Shown: positions 1 to 40,400, counted from the stretch's first letter. The stretch: 64,000 nt of DNA from Dryobates pubescens (GCF_014839835.1 NC_071646.1:6380001-6444000), one strand, 5' to 3'. Notes: generated from the sequence alone by a model not told the origin. A program made the numbers and translations.

Positions 1-384
1 CCCTGCAGCTGGACCCTGCCCCACTGGGCACAGCCCTCTGGGCCCTGTCCTGCAGCCAGTTCTCAGCTCACCTCACTGCTGGGTGAGACCTTGAACAAAT
101 TCCATCAATATCATTGCTTGGGTGGGAAGCTCCAGCTCCTGCCAGCTCCAGCTCCTGCCAGCTCTGGTTCCTGGCAGCCTCAGTTGCCTGCCTGGGGGCT
201 GCTGGCTGGAGCAGCTCCCTCTTCCCTCAGCACCACTGCTCCCAGCAGCACTGGGGGTTAGGATGCCCTCCAGTCCCTCCCTCTGCACCAAAGCAGCTGC
301 CAAAGCCACCCTGCAGCTCCCTTCATTCCTTGCCATTCCTTTTCAGGTCACTCCACCTCTGGAGTCTGGGCTCCTCAGTTTAAG
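1..384. other. AHCYL1 intron 1 sequence, nothing recognised
   Basis: Left edge of the window, within the intron before AHCYL1 coding exon 2. Apart from a short double copy of cagctcctgccagctc near 130-165, I see no gene, RNA or classified repeat. Confidence 0.5.
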
Positions 385-29559
<29,175 letters not shown>

Positions 29560-29817
29560 AGGACCATCCCCATGCAGGACCAGAGCACACAAGGCAACAT
29601 TAGAGATTGCTTTCTACAGAGCAGTTTTAGTTTGGTTTCCCTTCCTGGCTTTGTACTTTTTGGGGGGTTTGCCTGGTTGGGGTTTTTAAACCAGCAAAGG
29701 AAGCTGATCTGACCTTTACTGAAGGGGCTTTAAGGTCACCTTTGGGGGCTTTGATTGCTTGCTTGCTTGGTTGGTTGGTTGGTTGGGTTTCTTCTTTTGA
29801 TTCTTCTCTTGATTCTT

Positions 29818-30235
29818 ATTTTCTTCTCCTCTTCTTCTCCTCTTCTTCTCCTCCTCCTCTTCTTCTCCTCCTCCTCTTCTTCTCCTCCTCCTCTTCTTCT
29901 CCTCCTCCTCCTCTCCTCCTCCTCCTCTTCTCCTCCTCCTCTTCTTCTCCTCCTCTTCTTCTCCCCTTCTCCTCTTCTTCTCCCCTTCTCCTCTTCTTCT
30001 TCTCCTCTTCTTCTTCTTCTTCTCTTCTTCTTCTTCTCTTCTTCTTCTTCTTCTTCTCTTCTTCTTCTTCTTCTCTTCTTCTTCTTCTCCTCTTCTTCTT
30101 CTTCTTCTCTTCTTCTTCTTCTTCTCCTCTTCTTCTTCTTCTCTTCTTCTTCTTCTCTTCTTCTTCTCTGTTTCTTCTTTTCCTCTCTGTTTCTATTTCT
30201 TATTTTCTTCTTCTCCTCCTCTTCTTCTTCTGTCT
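29818..30235. repeat. CTT/CTC polypyrimidine microsatellite in the AHCYL1 3'UTR
   Basis: About 420 bases of cttctt, ctcctc and cttctcctc runs with almost no purines. The open frames on both strands are artefacts. Confidence 0.95.
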
Positions 30236-32405
30236 GTCCCACCCTCTGCTGTGCTCACCTCTCTCTCTGATCTCGGCAGACAACCTGGGCTTCGCTTCTT
30301 GCTTTCATGTGGCTGAAGCCTGCTGGTGGCTCCCAGCTCTGCCTGGCTCCCCCTGGCAGGGCTTTTTTATTTGTGGGTCCCCCCTTCCTTTAACCCAGGT
30401 GCCAAGGGCACACTTCCTCCCTCCCTCCCTCCCTTCCTCCCCTCCTTCCCGCAGTGATGTTGTTGCTCAGCACCTTTCCAAGCCCGGGCTGGGCTGGGCC
30501 GGGCTCCCTGCGGATCCGGGGGTGTTGCTGTTCTCCTTTCTCTTCTCTTTTGGGGTGTTTTCCCCCGTCCCCCCCTTTTCCTTCCTTCCTTCCTTTCTTT
30601 CTTTGTGTGGATTCTCTGCGACTTCTCGATTGCCTTAACGAGCCCAGACCTAGCTGCTAGATCGCTGCTGCGGCGCCGCTGGGAGCGCAGCGCCCCCTGC
30701 TGGCCACCTCGCCAATAGGCGGCCGCCCCCCAGCCCCCCCCCGGCAAAGCCCAGGCCGAGGACCCTGGCGCTGAGGTGGCCCAAGTTTGGTGGCCTCTGG
30801 CCCCAGGTTGGGGTCCCTGGGTGGGGGGAGGGGGTGGGGAGGGGGCAGTTCACCGTTTTTCAGGGTGCTAATCGAATCGAGGGGGACCGAGGGGGGGCAA
30901 AGGGGGGGCGGGGGGGGTCGCTTCCCCAGCATTATCCTCATCTCTCCTAGGTTGGTTTTGTGGTTGGGGGTTTTGTTGTTGTTGTTGTTAGCCAAGCTGC
31001 ACCTTAACTGAGTCCAACCCAGCTGGGGGGGGTTGTCTGTCTGTCTGTCTGTCTGTCTGTCTTGGTTGGTTGGGGTTTTGTTCCCCCTCCCCCCCCCCCC
31101 GCTTTGTTCTTTTATCATCCTTAAAGAGATGTTTTAAAGAGGGCTGAGGAGGGAAGAGGCAGGGATGCAGCTGCCCTTCCCCCCCCAGCCTGGGCTGTGG
31201 CTGAGCTGCCCCCCAGCTCTCCCCCCCCCCCCCCCAGGAGCCTGGGGTGGGTTTTGGGGTGGCTGAGAGGATTTGGTGGGGTTTTGGGGGATGCTTCATT
31301 GCTGTCCTGAGGCAGATGCAGAGCTGAGCCTGCCCTGCCCCCCCCCCCCCCAGCCTGGGCCCTCTGCCTCCCCAGCCCCCTGTGCAAAGCCCTCAGCTCC
31401 CCCCCCACCCCTTGCTGCCCCCCAGCCTCCAGCTGAGGCTCCCTCAGCCCTCCCCTGCCCCCTGGCAGTGCATTCCAGCCTCTCTCATCGCCTCCTTCCT
31501 TCCTCATCCTCGCTGGTGATGTGTTTCCCACCCCTTGCAGCTTGACCCAGGGCAGGGGAAGCTCTTTGCAACCCAGAGGCTTCTCTTGGCTTTATTTTGG
31601 GGGGGAGGGGCAGTGTTGTTTTTCCTTCGTCCTCCCCAGCTTGCCTCTTTCTTCCCCCAGCAAAGGCCAGAGCAGGGCGGGAAGGAGAACCCCCAAACCC
31701 TAACCCCCTGCTGCCTGCCCCTCCTGGTACCCAGATGGTGGAGCTGCTGTGGTCCCCTTGCCAGGGTCCAGCCACCCCCTCCCCAACAGCCTGGGGGTTG
31801 CCTTTCCAGTGCCACCCAGCTGGGTCCCTCCCCAGGGCTTTGCAGGGTTGGGGCTGCTGCTGCTTCCCCAGGGGGCTGCAAAGCTCCTCCATGGGGGGCA
31901 GGAGGAAGATGGGAGGGACACTTGTGGCTTTGCTCCCCTTCCCCCTCTCCTCTTTCTCTTCCACCTCCTTGCCCTCTGCCTATCCCTCTGGCTCCCCCTG
32001 CCCTGTCTCCTCCTGGACTGTGGCTGAGTCAGGCTCTCCCCACGGCTCCTGGGGACCACCCTCCTCTTAGGGTCCCCTCTAGCATCCCCTTCCCCCTCAC
32101 ACCTGGCTCAGGAGCCAGGATGCAGGGTGGAAGAGGGAGGGAGGGAGAGAGTGAACATCCCCCCCCCCTCCCTTCCCCACAAGGCCACCCTGCATTTGGG
32201 GGGTCCCAGTGCCCCCCTTCCCCAGCCCCCTGAGGGTGGAACTCGGCCTAAGGGCTCGGTCTCTATAAGCCATGGGGCAGAGGGGGGTGGGGGGGAGCCC
32301 GGGGGGCGGGGGTGGGGGTGGGGAGGTGGTGGTGGTGGCAGGGAGAGGTTTATTTTGTATATGAATGATTTTTAATGGATGCAATATTAATCCTTGCAAA
32401 TGAGC

Positions 32406-32411
32406 AATAAA
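32406..32411 (+). terminator. AHCYL1: AHCYL1 polyadenylation signal AATAAA
   Basis: A canonical AATAAA stands in an AT-rich segment, in clear contrast to the GC-rich surroundings. It is the first good hexamer after the stop codon and is followed within about 300 bases by a young CR1 copy. Confidence 0.8.
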
Positions 32412-32699
32412 ACAAACCCAGACTGGAGAATCATCAAAGGCCAATTCAAACCAGGGGGGGAAAAAAGAACCAAGAACAGCAAAGCTGAGGAGGAGTTGGT
32501 GTGGGAGAGGGGAGGGAAGGCAAACCCTCCAGCAGGGGGGTCCCCAAGTGGGGGTCTGAGCCCAAGGATGGAGCTGGGGGGGGTGGGGGGGGGGTGGTTC
32601 TGCTTTTGGCCATCTCCACAAGGAGCCTCGGAGCATCTCCAGGGCCCTGGGGGTTGGGGGAGGGCTGAGCCCCAGCGGAGCAAGGGGCAGAGGCCAAGG

Positions 32700-33325
32700 G
32701 CAGGAGGTTGAACACAGCCAAGTGCCAGGGGCTGCACTTTGGCCACAGCAACCCCAGGCAGGGCCACAGGCTGGGGGCAGAGTGGCTGAGAGCAGCCAGG
32801 CAGAAAGGGACCTGGGGGAGTGGGGGACAGCAGCTGAACAGGAGCCAGCAGTGTGCCCAGGGGGCCAAGAAGGCCAAGGGCAGCCTGGCCTGCAGCAGGC
32901 AGAGTGTGGCCAGCAGCAGCAGGGAGCTCATCCTGCCCTGTGCTCAGCACTGCTGAGCCCACACCTGGAGTCCTGTGGCCAGCTCTGGGCTCCTCAGGTC
33001 AGGAAAGAGGTTGAGCTGCTGGAAGGTGTCCAGAGAAGGGCAACAAAGCTGGGGAGGGGTCTGGGGCACAGCCCTGGGAGGAGAGGCTGAGGGAGCTGGG
33101 GTTGCTTAGCCTGCAGGAGAGGAGGCTCAGGGGAGACCTTCTTGCTCTCTGCAACTGCCTGCAGGGAGGTTGGAGCCAGGTGGGGGTTGGGCTCTTCTGC
33201 CAGGCACCCAGCAGCAGAACAAGAGGACACAGTCTCAAGCTGTGCCAGGGGAGGTTCAGGCTGGAGGTGAGGAAGAAATTCTTCCCAGCAAGAGAGATTG
33301 GCCCTGGGGATGTGCTGCCCTGCTC
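32700..33325 (+). mobile_element. CR1 LINE, sense, young copy downstream of AHCYL1
   Basis: Starts gttgaacacagccaagtgcc and follows the same sequence as 5,900-5,200 (reversed) and 606-1080. It is cut short after ggccctggggatgtgctgcc, where unrelated sequence begins at about 33,325. Confidence 0.88.
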
Positions 33326-33574
33326 CAGGCCAGGATACTTGTGGCTTAAACCCCATCAAGTGCCTCTGTCGGGGGTCTGCTTCCCCTCTGAGCCAGATGA
33401 AACTTCATCACTTAGGGGTCTGACCCCTTCCAGCCCCCCTGGACCTATTAGGTCCTTTAGTTGGAGTCTGGCAGCCCTCTGAGCCCCGTCAGTCTCCCGC
33501 CCTTTGGGGTCTGAGTCTCCCCAGCCCCTGGCTTTGAAGGTTCACTTGATCCAGAAGCCTATCCTGCCACTCCC

Positions 33575-34010
33575 AACATGGCGGCCGGGCCGCTCCTCCC
33601 CGTGGCCAATGGAGGCGGAGGTGCCACTCCCAACATGGCGGCCGCGCCGCTCCTCCCCGTGGCCAATGGAGGCGGAGGTGCCACTCCCAACATGGCAGAG
33701 GCCAGCGCCGCAGCCACGATGGCGGCGCGGGGGCGGGGCTTACCGAGTAGTGCCGTAACGGCAGTGCCCGGGGGGGGGTCGGTGCGGACGGCGCTGTCCG
33801 GGCGGTGCCGTAACGGCAGTGCCCAGGGGGTGTCGGTGGGGACGGCGCTGTCCGGGCGGTGCCGTAACGGCAGTGCCCGGGGGGTGTCGGTGCGGACGGC
33901 GCTGTCCGGGCGGTGCCGTAACGGCAGTGCCCGGGGGGGGTCGGTGGGGACGGAGCTGTCCGGGCCGTGCCGCGGCCGGGACCTCATCTCCGCTGCCCCG
34001 GGAGAGCGAA
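33575..34010. promoter_or_regulatory. Orphan CpG-rich tandem region with YY1-like and CCAAT motifs
   Basis: Two and a half copies of a 57-bp unit (33575-33690) each contain AACATGGCGGCC-type (YY1-like) and GGCCAATGG (CCAAT) motifs. They are followed by about four copies of a 54-bp unit (gtgccgtaacggcagtgccc, starting near 33750, 33805, 33859 and 33913). On the minus strand a consensus donor GGTAAG lies at about 33749-33754. No recognised gene begins here. It looks like a CpG-island promoter or the remnant of one. Confidence 0.4.
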
Positions 34011-34024
34011 CCTGAGCAGCACCG

Positions 34025-34410
34025 CTCCGGGGCTCTGAACCCCCTGCAGGGGACTCCAGCACCGCCCTGGGCAGCCTGGGCCAGGCCTGGGCCAGCCTCA
34101 GGGGGCAGAAGTTGTGCTCATGGCCAAGCTGAACCTGCCCTGGGGCAGCCTGAGGCCATTGCCTTGAGGCCAGCACTGCCCCCCCTGTGCTTCCTGCTGG
34201 GGCACCGGGGGGGCTCTGCCCTCGGGGAGGCTGAGCTGGGGCTGAGCTCCTGTGAGCCACAGGAGAGGCCTGGGAGGGAGCTCCAGAGGGCTTCTGCTCC
34301 AACCTGCCTGCCATGGGCAGGGAGACCTCAGCTGGCCTGGGGGGGTTGTGTTTTCAGTGCCTCTGGGGGTTCCCCACTGCCTCTGGGGGTTCCCCACTGC
34401 TTTGGGTGCT
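34025..34410 (-). repeat. Second copy of the 16,860-17,240 repeat
   Basis: Practically identical to the intron 11 copy, including the first ttccccactgcctctggggg units. Here there are only about three such units before different sequence begins. Confidence 0.8.
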
Positions 34411-34980
34411 CATGGCCAAGCTGAAGCTCCCCTGGCCCCAGCCCAGAGCTGCTCCTGGGCCCCTGCAGCTCAGCTCCCTGCCCAGGGCAGGCAGCACAGG
34501 GCAGTGCCTGCAGGCCCAAGGAAGGAGCTGGCCCCAGAGTGGGGCTGGGGCAGGTTCCTGGGGGGCTTCCTGGGCTGTGGGCTCCAGCTGCCCCCTGCCC
34601 TGCTGCCCAGCTCTGGGGCTGTCTCCATCCTCTGCCCAGAGGCCAGCTGGGGGCATTTTGCTCAAGGCTTTGTTCAGCTCCTGAGCCCTCCAAAGCCTGG
34701 GCCCTGGCTCTGAGCTGCTGCTCTCGCTGTGCCTTGGCCCCCAGCCCTGCCTGGCTGCTGCTGGGGCTCTGCCCCTGGGCCTGGCACAGCCTGCCCAGGC
34801 TGCCAGTGCTGGGCACAGCCCTGGGGCCCTCTGCTTCCCCTGCCCTGGGCAGGCTCTCCCAGGGGCAGGGGCCCAGAAGGTGCTCTCAGGACACCCAAGG
34901 CAGCCTCCAGCACATGGAGCACTGGAAACCTGCCCTGGGATGGTGTCTGGGGCTGGAGCAGGGCCACAGCTCCTGTCCTG
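34411..34980. other. Intergenic sequence, nothing recognised
   Basis: GC-rich sequence with CCTGGGC-type words, possibly old repeat. No splice-supported coding exon and no RNA gene is visible. Confidence 0.4.
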
Positions 34981-34984
34981 CCTG

Positions 34985-35850
34985 CAGGATGGAGCCATGG
35001 AATGGGCTGGGTGGGAAGGGACCCTCAGAGCTCCTCCAGCCCCCAGGGACATCCCCAGCCCCAGCAGGCTGCTCCCAGCCACTGAGAGTCCTGTGTGTGC
35101 AGGCAGCTGGGTGCTGAGGTGCCCCAGAGGTGCTGGGCTGGGAGCAGGACAGGGCCTTGCAGCAGGAGGGGCTGAGCTCAGCCACTGCTGGAGGCTTGGC
35201 CGAGTGGGACACAGGGAAGGGTCCTGGGCAGAGCAGGAGAGCCTCAGAGGGGCCTGTGCTGCAAGCAGGGCTGGCTCTGAGCCCTCTCCCTGGCCCCAGC
35301 ACCACTGCTCTGTGCTTGCAGCCCACTGCCAGCCCAGCCCTGGGTGCAGCTCAGCACCTGTGAGCAGGATCTGTCCCGGGCAGAGCAGAGCCAGGCTTGG
35401 GCTGCCGCTGGAGCCAGCCACAGGAGCCTCCAGTCCCAGCCTGGCTTGGGTGGGAAGAGACCTTCAGAGCTGCTGCAGCCCAAGCCCTGCAGCCCCCAGG
35501 GCCAGCCCCAGCCCCAGCAGGCTGCTCCCAGCCCCACACAACCTGCCCTGCACTGGTGCCAGCCCTGGGGCAGCTCCCAGCTCTCTGGGCAGCCTGGCAC
35601 AGGCTCTCCCCAGCCTCAGCACCAAACATTTCTCCTTCTCTCCACTCTCAATCTGCCTCTTTCAGTTCCAAACCATCTCCCCTTGCCCTGGCACACCAGG
35701 CCCTGCTCTAAACTCTGTCCCCAGCTTTCTTCTTGGCCTCTTCCAGCACTGCAAGGCCACCAGGAGGTCTCCCTGGAGCCTTCTCCTCTGCAGGCTGCAC
35801 AACCCCAACCCTCACAGCCCCAGCAGAGGGCTTCCAGCCCTGCCAGCACT
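34985..35850 (-). mobile_element. CR1 LINE fragments, antisense, older copies
   Basis: Two reversed CR1 ends: 34985-35090 (catggaatgggctgggtggg) and 35425-35850 (gcttgggtgggaagagacct, ccaccaggaggtctccctgg). More diverged than the young copies. Confidence 0.7.
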
Positions 35851-35857
35851 GCTGGGG

Positions 35858-36280
35858 CCTCACACTGCCACCCCCAGCCCTATCTGGGGCCTCACACTGC
35901 CACCCCCAGCCCCACACTGCCACCCCCAGCCCCATCTGGGGCCTCACACTGCCACCCCCAGCCCTATCTGGGGCCTCACACTGCCACCCCCAGCCCCACA
36001 CTGCCATCCCCAGCCCCATCTGTGGGCCCCACACTGCCACCCCCAGCCCCACACTGCCACCCCCAGCCCCATCTGGGGCCCCACACTGCCACCCCCAGCC
36101 CTATCTGGGGCCTCACACTGCCACCCCCAGCCCCATCTGGGGCCCCACACTGCCACCCCCAGCCCCATCTGGGGCCCCACACTGCCACCCCCAGCCCCAC
36201 ACTGCCACCCCCAGCCCCACACTGCCACCCCCAGCCCCATCTGGGGCCCCACACTGCCACCCCCAGCCCCACCTGGGGCT
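35858..36280. repeat. Minisatellite, about 31-bp unit (cacactgccacccccagccc), about 14 copies
   Basis: Units of cacactgccacccccagccc with or without catctggggcc; intergenic, just beyond the TMEM167B poly(A) site. Confidence 0.92.
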
Positions 36281-36468
36281 CAGCTGCTGGGCACACCTTG
36301 CACACCCCCCACACCCCCCCCCCTCAAGCAGCCTGAGATCAGGACCTGGCTGCAGCCTCCCCCCCTGAGGCTCCTTGAGAACCACCTCCCTCCCCTTCCC
36401 CCCCCAGAAGCAGCCCCCCAACCCCCTCAGGCCCCCAGAGCCCTGGCTGCCCACAGGGCCTCCCCCAC

Positions 36469-36474
36469 TTTATT
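36469..36474 (-). terminator. TMEM167B: TMEM167B candidate polyadenylation signal
   Basis: TTTATT on the plus strand reads AATAAA on the minus strand, about 375 bases after the TMEM167B stop. It is the first such hexamer downstream, and a short G-rich stretch follows on the minus strand. This gives a 3'UTR of about 0.38 kb. Confidence 0.65.
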
Positions 36475-36846
36475 TGCACATCATGGTCCCAGGTTTCCAA
36501 AGCAGGGGGGGGGTCACAAACCCCACAGCAGCAGTGGGGGGCAGGCTCCCAGCAGGGCAGTCCCACTGGGGAGGAGGGGCCCTGCCTGCCCCTGCCCCCC
36601 CCCCTCAATCCCTCCAGTCTGCCCCAGGGGGCCCCCAGTGCTCAGGGTGGGGGGCAGGAGCCCAGGGGCCTGGCTGAGCCCCAAGCCCTCAGCCCCTGGC
36701 CCACAGCCCTCCGGGGGGGGAGGGTGGTGCCAGGCCCTGCCCAGGGCTAAGGGAGGTGCCAGGCCAGGGTGGGTGCCCAGGGCCCCCCAGGCAGAGTGCA
36801 GCTTGGGGGCAGGGTGTGAGGTCCTCCTCCTCAGCTGCCCCTGGGG

Positions 36847-39800
36847 TCACTTCAGCACCAGGACGTAGAAAGCCATCAGGACACAGGAGATTGCCACAGC
36901 CAGGTGCAGCCTGGTGCCGATCACTGCAGCTGGGGGTGGGGGGCAGCATGGGGGGGCTCAGAGCCCAGCAGCCCCAGCCCAGGCTGCAGCCCCACCCTGG
37001 ACCCAGCCAACCCACCCTGGACCCAGCAAACCCACCCTGGCTCCCTGTGTCCCCATCCCAGACCCCAGCAGCCCCATCCTGGACCCCTGTGTCCCACCCT
37101 GGACCCCAGCAGCCCCATCCTGGACCCCTGTGTCCCCATCCCAGACCCCAGCAGCCCCATCCTGGACCCCTGTGTCCCCATCCCAGACCCCAGCAGCCCC
37201 ATCCTGGACCCCTGTGTCCCACCCTGGACCCCAGCAGCCCCACCCTGGCTCCCTGTGTCCCCATCCCAGACCCCAGCAGCCCCACCCTGGACCCCTGTGT
37301 CCCCATCCCAGACCCCAGCAGCCCCACCCTGGACCCCTGTGTCCCACCCTGGACACCAGCAGCCCCACCCTGGCTCCCTGTGTCCCCATCCCAGACCCCA
37401 GCAGCCCCACCCTGGACCCCTGTGTCCCACCCTGGACACCAGCAGCCCCACCCTGGCTCCCTGTGTCCCCCTCCCAGCCCCCAACAGCTTCATCCCAGCC
37501 CCCCCACATCCCCATCAGCCCCACCTCAAACCATCTCCCCCTGTCCCAGCTCCCCCTCCACACCTCCATCCCCCTCTGGCCTTGTCCTGGAGCCTCATAA
37601 CCCTGTCCCAGCCCCCAGGAGCCCCACCCTGGATCCCTGTGTCCCACCCTGGACCCCAGCAGGCCCATCCTGGACCCCTGTGTCCCCATCCCAGACCCCA
37701 GCAGCCCCACCCTGGACCCCAGCAGCCTCATCCCAGATCCCAGTGGCTCCATCCTGGACCCACACTGCCCTGTCCCAGCCTCCCATACACCCATGCCAGA
37801 CCCTTGTGGCCCCACCCTGGATCCCTGGGTCTCCATCCCAGCCCCCCACATCCCCACCCCAGCCTCCATCAGCCCCACCTCAAAACACCTCCTTCTGTCC
37901 CAGCCCCCTCCCCCCATCTCCATCCTCCTCTGGCCTTGTCCTGGAGCCTCCTGCCCCTGTCCCAGCCCCCAGCAGCCCCACCCTGGCTCCCTGTGTCCCC
38001 ACCCTGGACCCCAGCAGCCCCACCCCAGATCCCAATGGCTCCATCCTGGACCCACACTGCCCTGTCCCAGCCTCCCACATACCCACACCAGATCCTTGTG
38101 GCCCCACCCTGGCTCCCTGTGTCCCCACCCTGGACCCCAGCAGCCCTACCCTGGCTCCTTGTGTCCCACCCTGGTTCCCTGTGACTCCATCCCAGCCCCC
38201 AACAGCTTCATCCCAGCCCCCTACCTCCCCATCAGCCCCACCTCAAACCACATCCCTCTGTCCCAGCTCCCCCCCCACATTTCCATCCCCCTCTGGCCTT
38301 GTCCTGGAGCCTCCTGCCCCTGTCCCAGGCCCCAGCAGCCCCACCCCAGATCCCAATGGCTCCATCCTGGACCCACACTGCCCTGTCCCAGCCTCCCACA
38401 TACCCACACCAGATCCTTGTGTCCCCTCCCTGGCTCCCTGTGTCCCCATCCCAGCCCCCAGCAGCCCCACCCTGGGCTCCTGTGTCCCCTCCCTGGCTCC
38501 CTGTGTCCCCTCCCTGGCTCCCTGTGTCCCCATCCCAGCCCCCAGCAGTTTCATCCCAGCACCCCCCCCACCTCCATGCCCCTCTGGCCTCGTCCTGGAG
38601 CCTGCTGGCCCTGTCCCAGCCCCCAGCAGCCCCCCCAGGGCTGCTCACCCTTGTAGAAGACTCCCCAGAGGCCTCTCTTCTCGGAGAGCAGCCAGGCCCT
38701 GAGCCTGGGCACCTTGCGCAGGTAGGCACAGGAGCAGACCAGCAGCAGCCCAAACACCAGCAGCCCCTCCAGGGAGTACACTGGGGGGCAGGGGGGGCTG
38801 GGCCTGAGCCACCCCAGCCATGCACCCTCACTGCCCCCCAGCCCCCCCCAGCCATGCACCCTCACTGCCCCCCCAGCCCCCCCCCCAGCCATGCACCCTC
38901 ACTGCCCCCCCAGCCCCCCCCCAGCCATGCACCCTCACTGCCCCCCAAGCCACCCCCAGCCCTCCACCCTCAGGCCCCCCAAGGCCACCCCCAGCCCTCC
39001 ACCCTCAGCACCCCCCCACCGGCCACCCCCAGCCCCCCACCCCAGGCCACCCCCAGTCCTCCACCCTCAGTCCCCCCCAGGCCACCCCCAGCCTTCCACC
39101 TTCAGTTCCCCCCACTCCCCCCTCAGTCCCCCACTGCAGCCCCCCTCAGCCTTCCGCCTTCAGTCCCCCCCACAGCCACCCCCAGTCCTCCACCCTCAGC
39201 CCCCCCACAGGCCACCCCCAGCCTTCCACCTGCAGCCCCCCAAGGCCACCCCCAGCCTCCAAGCTCACCCCCCAGGGGCACTGAGGCCTCCCCCCCCCCC
39301 TCCTCCTCCCTCTCCCCCCGGCCTCCCAGTTCCCTTCCCAGGCAGATCCAAGCCTCCCAGTCTCAGCCCCACAAAGGAGCTGCACTTCCCAGCTCCCCCC
39401 CCGCCTCCCAAGAAGACCCCAACCCCCAAGCTGTGCCCCATGAACAGCCCCAGACCCCCAGGCCCCCTCCCTTATGGCAGCCCCAGCATCCAGGCTCACC
39501 CATAAAGGGCCCCAGACCCCCCAGCCCCCCTCCCTTATGGCAGCCCCAGCACCCAATCCCACCCATAAAGGGCCCCAGCCCCCCCAGCTCTCCTTCAGAG
39601 GGCCAAAGCTTCCCAGCTCTCCTCACCCCAAAGGGGCCTAGGCCCCCAAGCCCCCCCCTCCAGGTCAGGGGTCGCAGCCCTCCCAGTGCCACCCCCCAGA
39701 GGGACCCAGGCCTGCGAACTTCCCCTTCAAGAGGACCCCAGCCTCCGGTTCTTCCCCCAAAGGGGGTCCCAGCCCCCCCTTTTCCCTGCCCCAGGGCACC

Positions 39801-39982
39801 CCAGCCCCTGAGCTCCCTGCGCAGGGGGGTCCCAGGTTTCCCAGCGCCCCCACGGGGGAGCCCGGGGCCAGCGGCCGCCCCCTCCCCGGCCGCCCCGTCC
39901 CGCGCCCCCCAGCGCCCGCTCAGCCGCTCCCCGCCCCGGGGCCCCCCGGGCTGCCCCCCCCGGGCCTCTCACCGTTGGTCAT
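36847..39982 (-). CDS. TMEM167B: TMEM167B (kish-B), small secretory-pathway membrane protein
   Basis: Three coding exons on the minus strand: 39982-39973 (ATG ACC AAC G), 38780-38649 and 36929-36847 (ending in AAG TGA). They splice with GT-AG and consistent phase into 74 aa, the same length as human TMEM167B. The protein begins [13 protein letters not shown] and ends MAFYVLVLK. It has two hydrophobic segments (about residues 8-22 and 55-72) flanking a basic, conserved [20 protein letters not shown] loop, the DUF1242/kish architecture. Kish proteins are small Golgi or early secretory-pathway membrane proteins (family knowledge). Both introns are largely minisatellite. The gene converges on AHCYL1 and diverges from the FAM107-like gene. 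TMEM167A was rejected because the sequence follows TMEM167B almost residue for residue. Confidence 0.96.
36985..38635. repeat. Minisatellite filling TMEM167B intron 2
   Basis: Units such as ccctgtgtcccaccctggac plus cccagcagccccatcctgga, about 40 bases. A longer block (about 350 bases) repeats near 37490-37760, 37830-38090 and 38200-38400. The array reaches close to both flanking exons. Confidence 0.92.
38815..39250. repeat. C-rich tandem repeats in TMEM167B intron 1
   Basis: First ccatgcaccctcactgcccc units (38817-38945), then ccccaggccacccccagcct-type units. The rest of the intron to 39960 is C-rich without a clear unit. Confidence 0.85.
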
Positions 39983-40078
39983 GGCGGCTGCGGGGGCTGC
40001 CCCCGGCGGTCCCGGGCCCGGCAGCGCTGCGCATGCGCGGGGCCCCGCCCCCGCCGCGGCCACGCCACACCGGAAGTA
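39983..40078 (-). promoter_or_regulatory. TMEM167B: TMEM167B core promoter with NRF1, GC-box and ETS motifs
   Basis: Directly upstream of the TMEM167B start codon (the gene is read leftward) lies a CpG-dense block. It has a palindromic NRF1-type site GCGCATGCGC at 40029-40038, a GC box in the CCCCGCCCCC run near 40044, and an ETS/GABPA site ACCGGAAGT at 40069-40077. There is no TATA box. This is a housekeeping CpG-island promoter; the start site probably lies within this block (inference). Confidence 0.75.
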
Positions 40079-40080
40079 CG

Positions 40081-40400
40081 CCGGGCGCGGCCAATGGCGG
40101 GCCGACAGCGCCGGGCGCGGCCAATGGCGGGCCGACAGCGCCGGGCACGGCCAATGGCGGGCCGACAGCGCCGGGCGCGGCCAATCGCGGGCCGACAGCG
40201 CCAGCTGCGGCCAATGGCGGGCCGACAGCGCCGGGCGCGACCAATGGCGGGCCGACAGCGCCGGGCGCGGCCAATGGCGGGCCGACAGCGCCGGGCGCGA
40301 CCAATGGCGGGCCGACAGCGCCGGGCGCGGCCAATCGCGGGCCGACAGCGCCGGGCGCGGCCAATCGCGGGCCGACAGCGCCAGCTGCGGCCAATGGCGG
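40081..40400. promoter_or_regulatory. TMEM167B: Tandem CCAAT-box array, 30-bp unit, 11 copies
   Basis: Eleven CCAAT pentamers occur at exactly 30-bp spacing: 40091, 40121, 40151, 40181, 40211, 40241, 40271, 40301, 40331, 40361 and 40391. Each sits in a CpG-rich unit of the form gcggCCAATggcgggccg. Small differences (CCAATCGC, CCAGCTGCGG) mark sub-units and show a repeated pattern of local duplication. The first box lies about 109 bp upstream of the TMEM167B start codon. CCAAT is the NF-Y core site. The array may also serve the divergent FAM107-like gene 1.8 kb away. Confidence 0.85.

Larger units (their letters stand above)
29560..32430 (+). other. AHCYL1: AHCYL1 3' untranslated region
   Basis: The stop codon lies only seven bases into the last exon, so about 2.85 kb of 3'UTR follows up to the polyadenylation signal. 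It holds a long CTT/CTC polypyrimidine microsatellite (29818-30235), a short GTCT repeat near 31035-31062, several C or G homopolymers, and an AT-rich segment just before the poly(A) signal. No CR1 is evident inside it, unlike the introns, which fits constraint on an exon. The exact cleavage site is inferred. Confidence 0.8.

Noticed and set aside
31036-31063. GTCT repeat as a regulatory element
   Set aside because: Short simple repeat in the 3'UTR with nothing around it to suggest function.
36850-40400. SCARNA2 or another small RNA near TMEM167B
   Set aside because: From memory SCARNA2 lies in the human neighbourhood, but I see no H/ACA or C/D box structure here.
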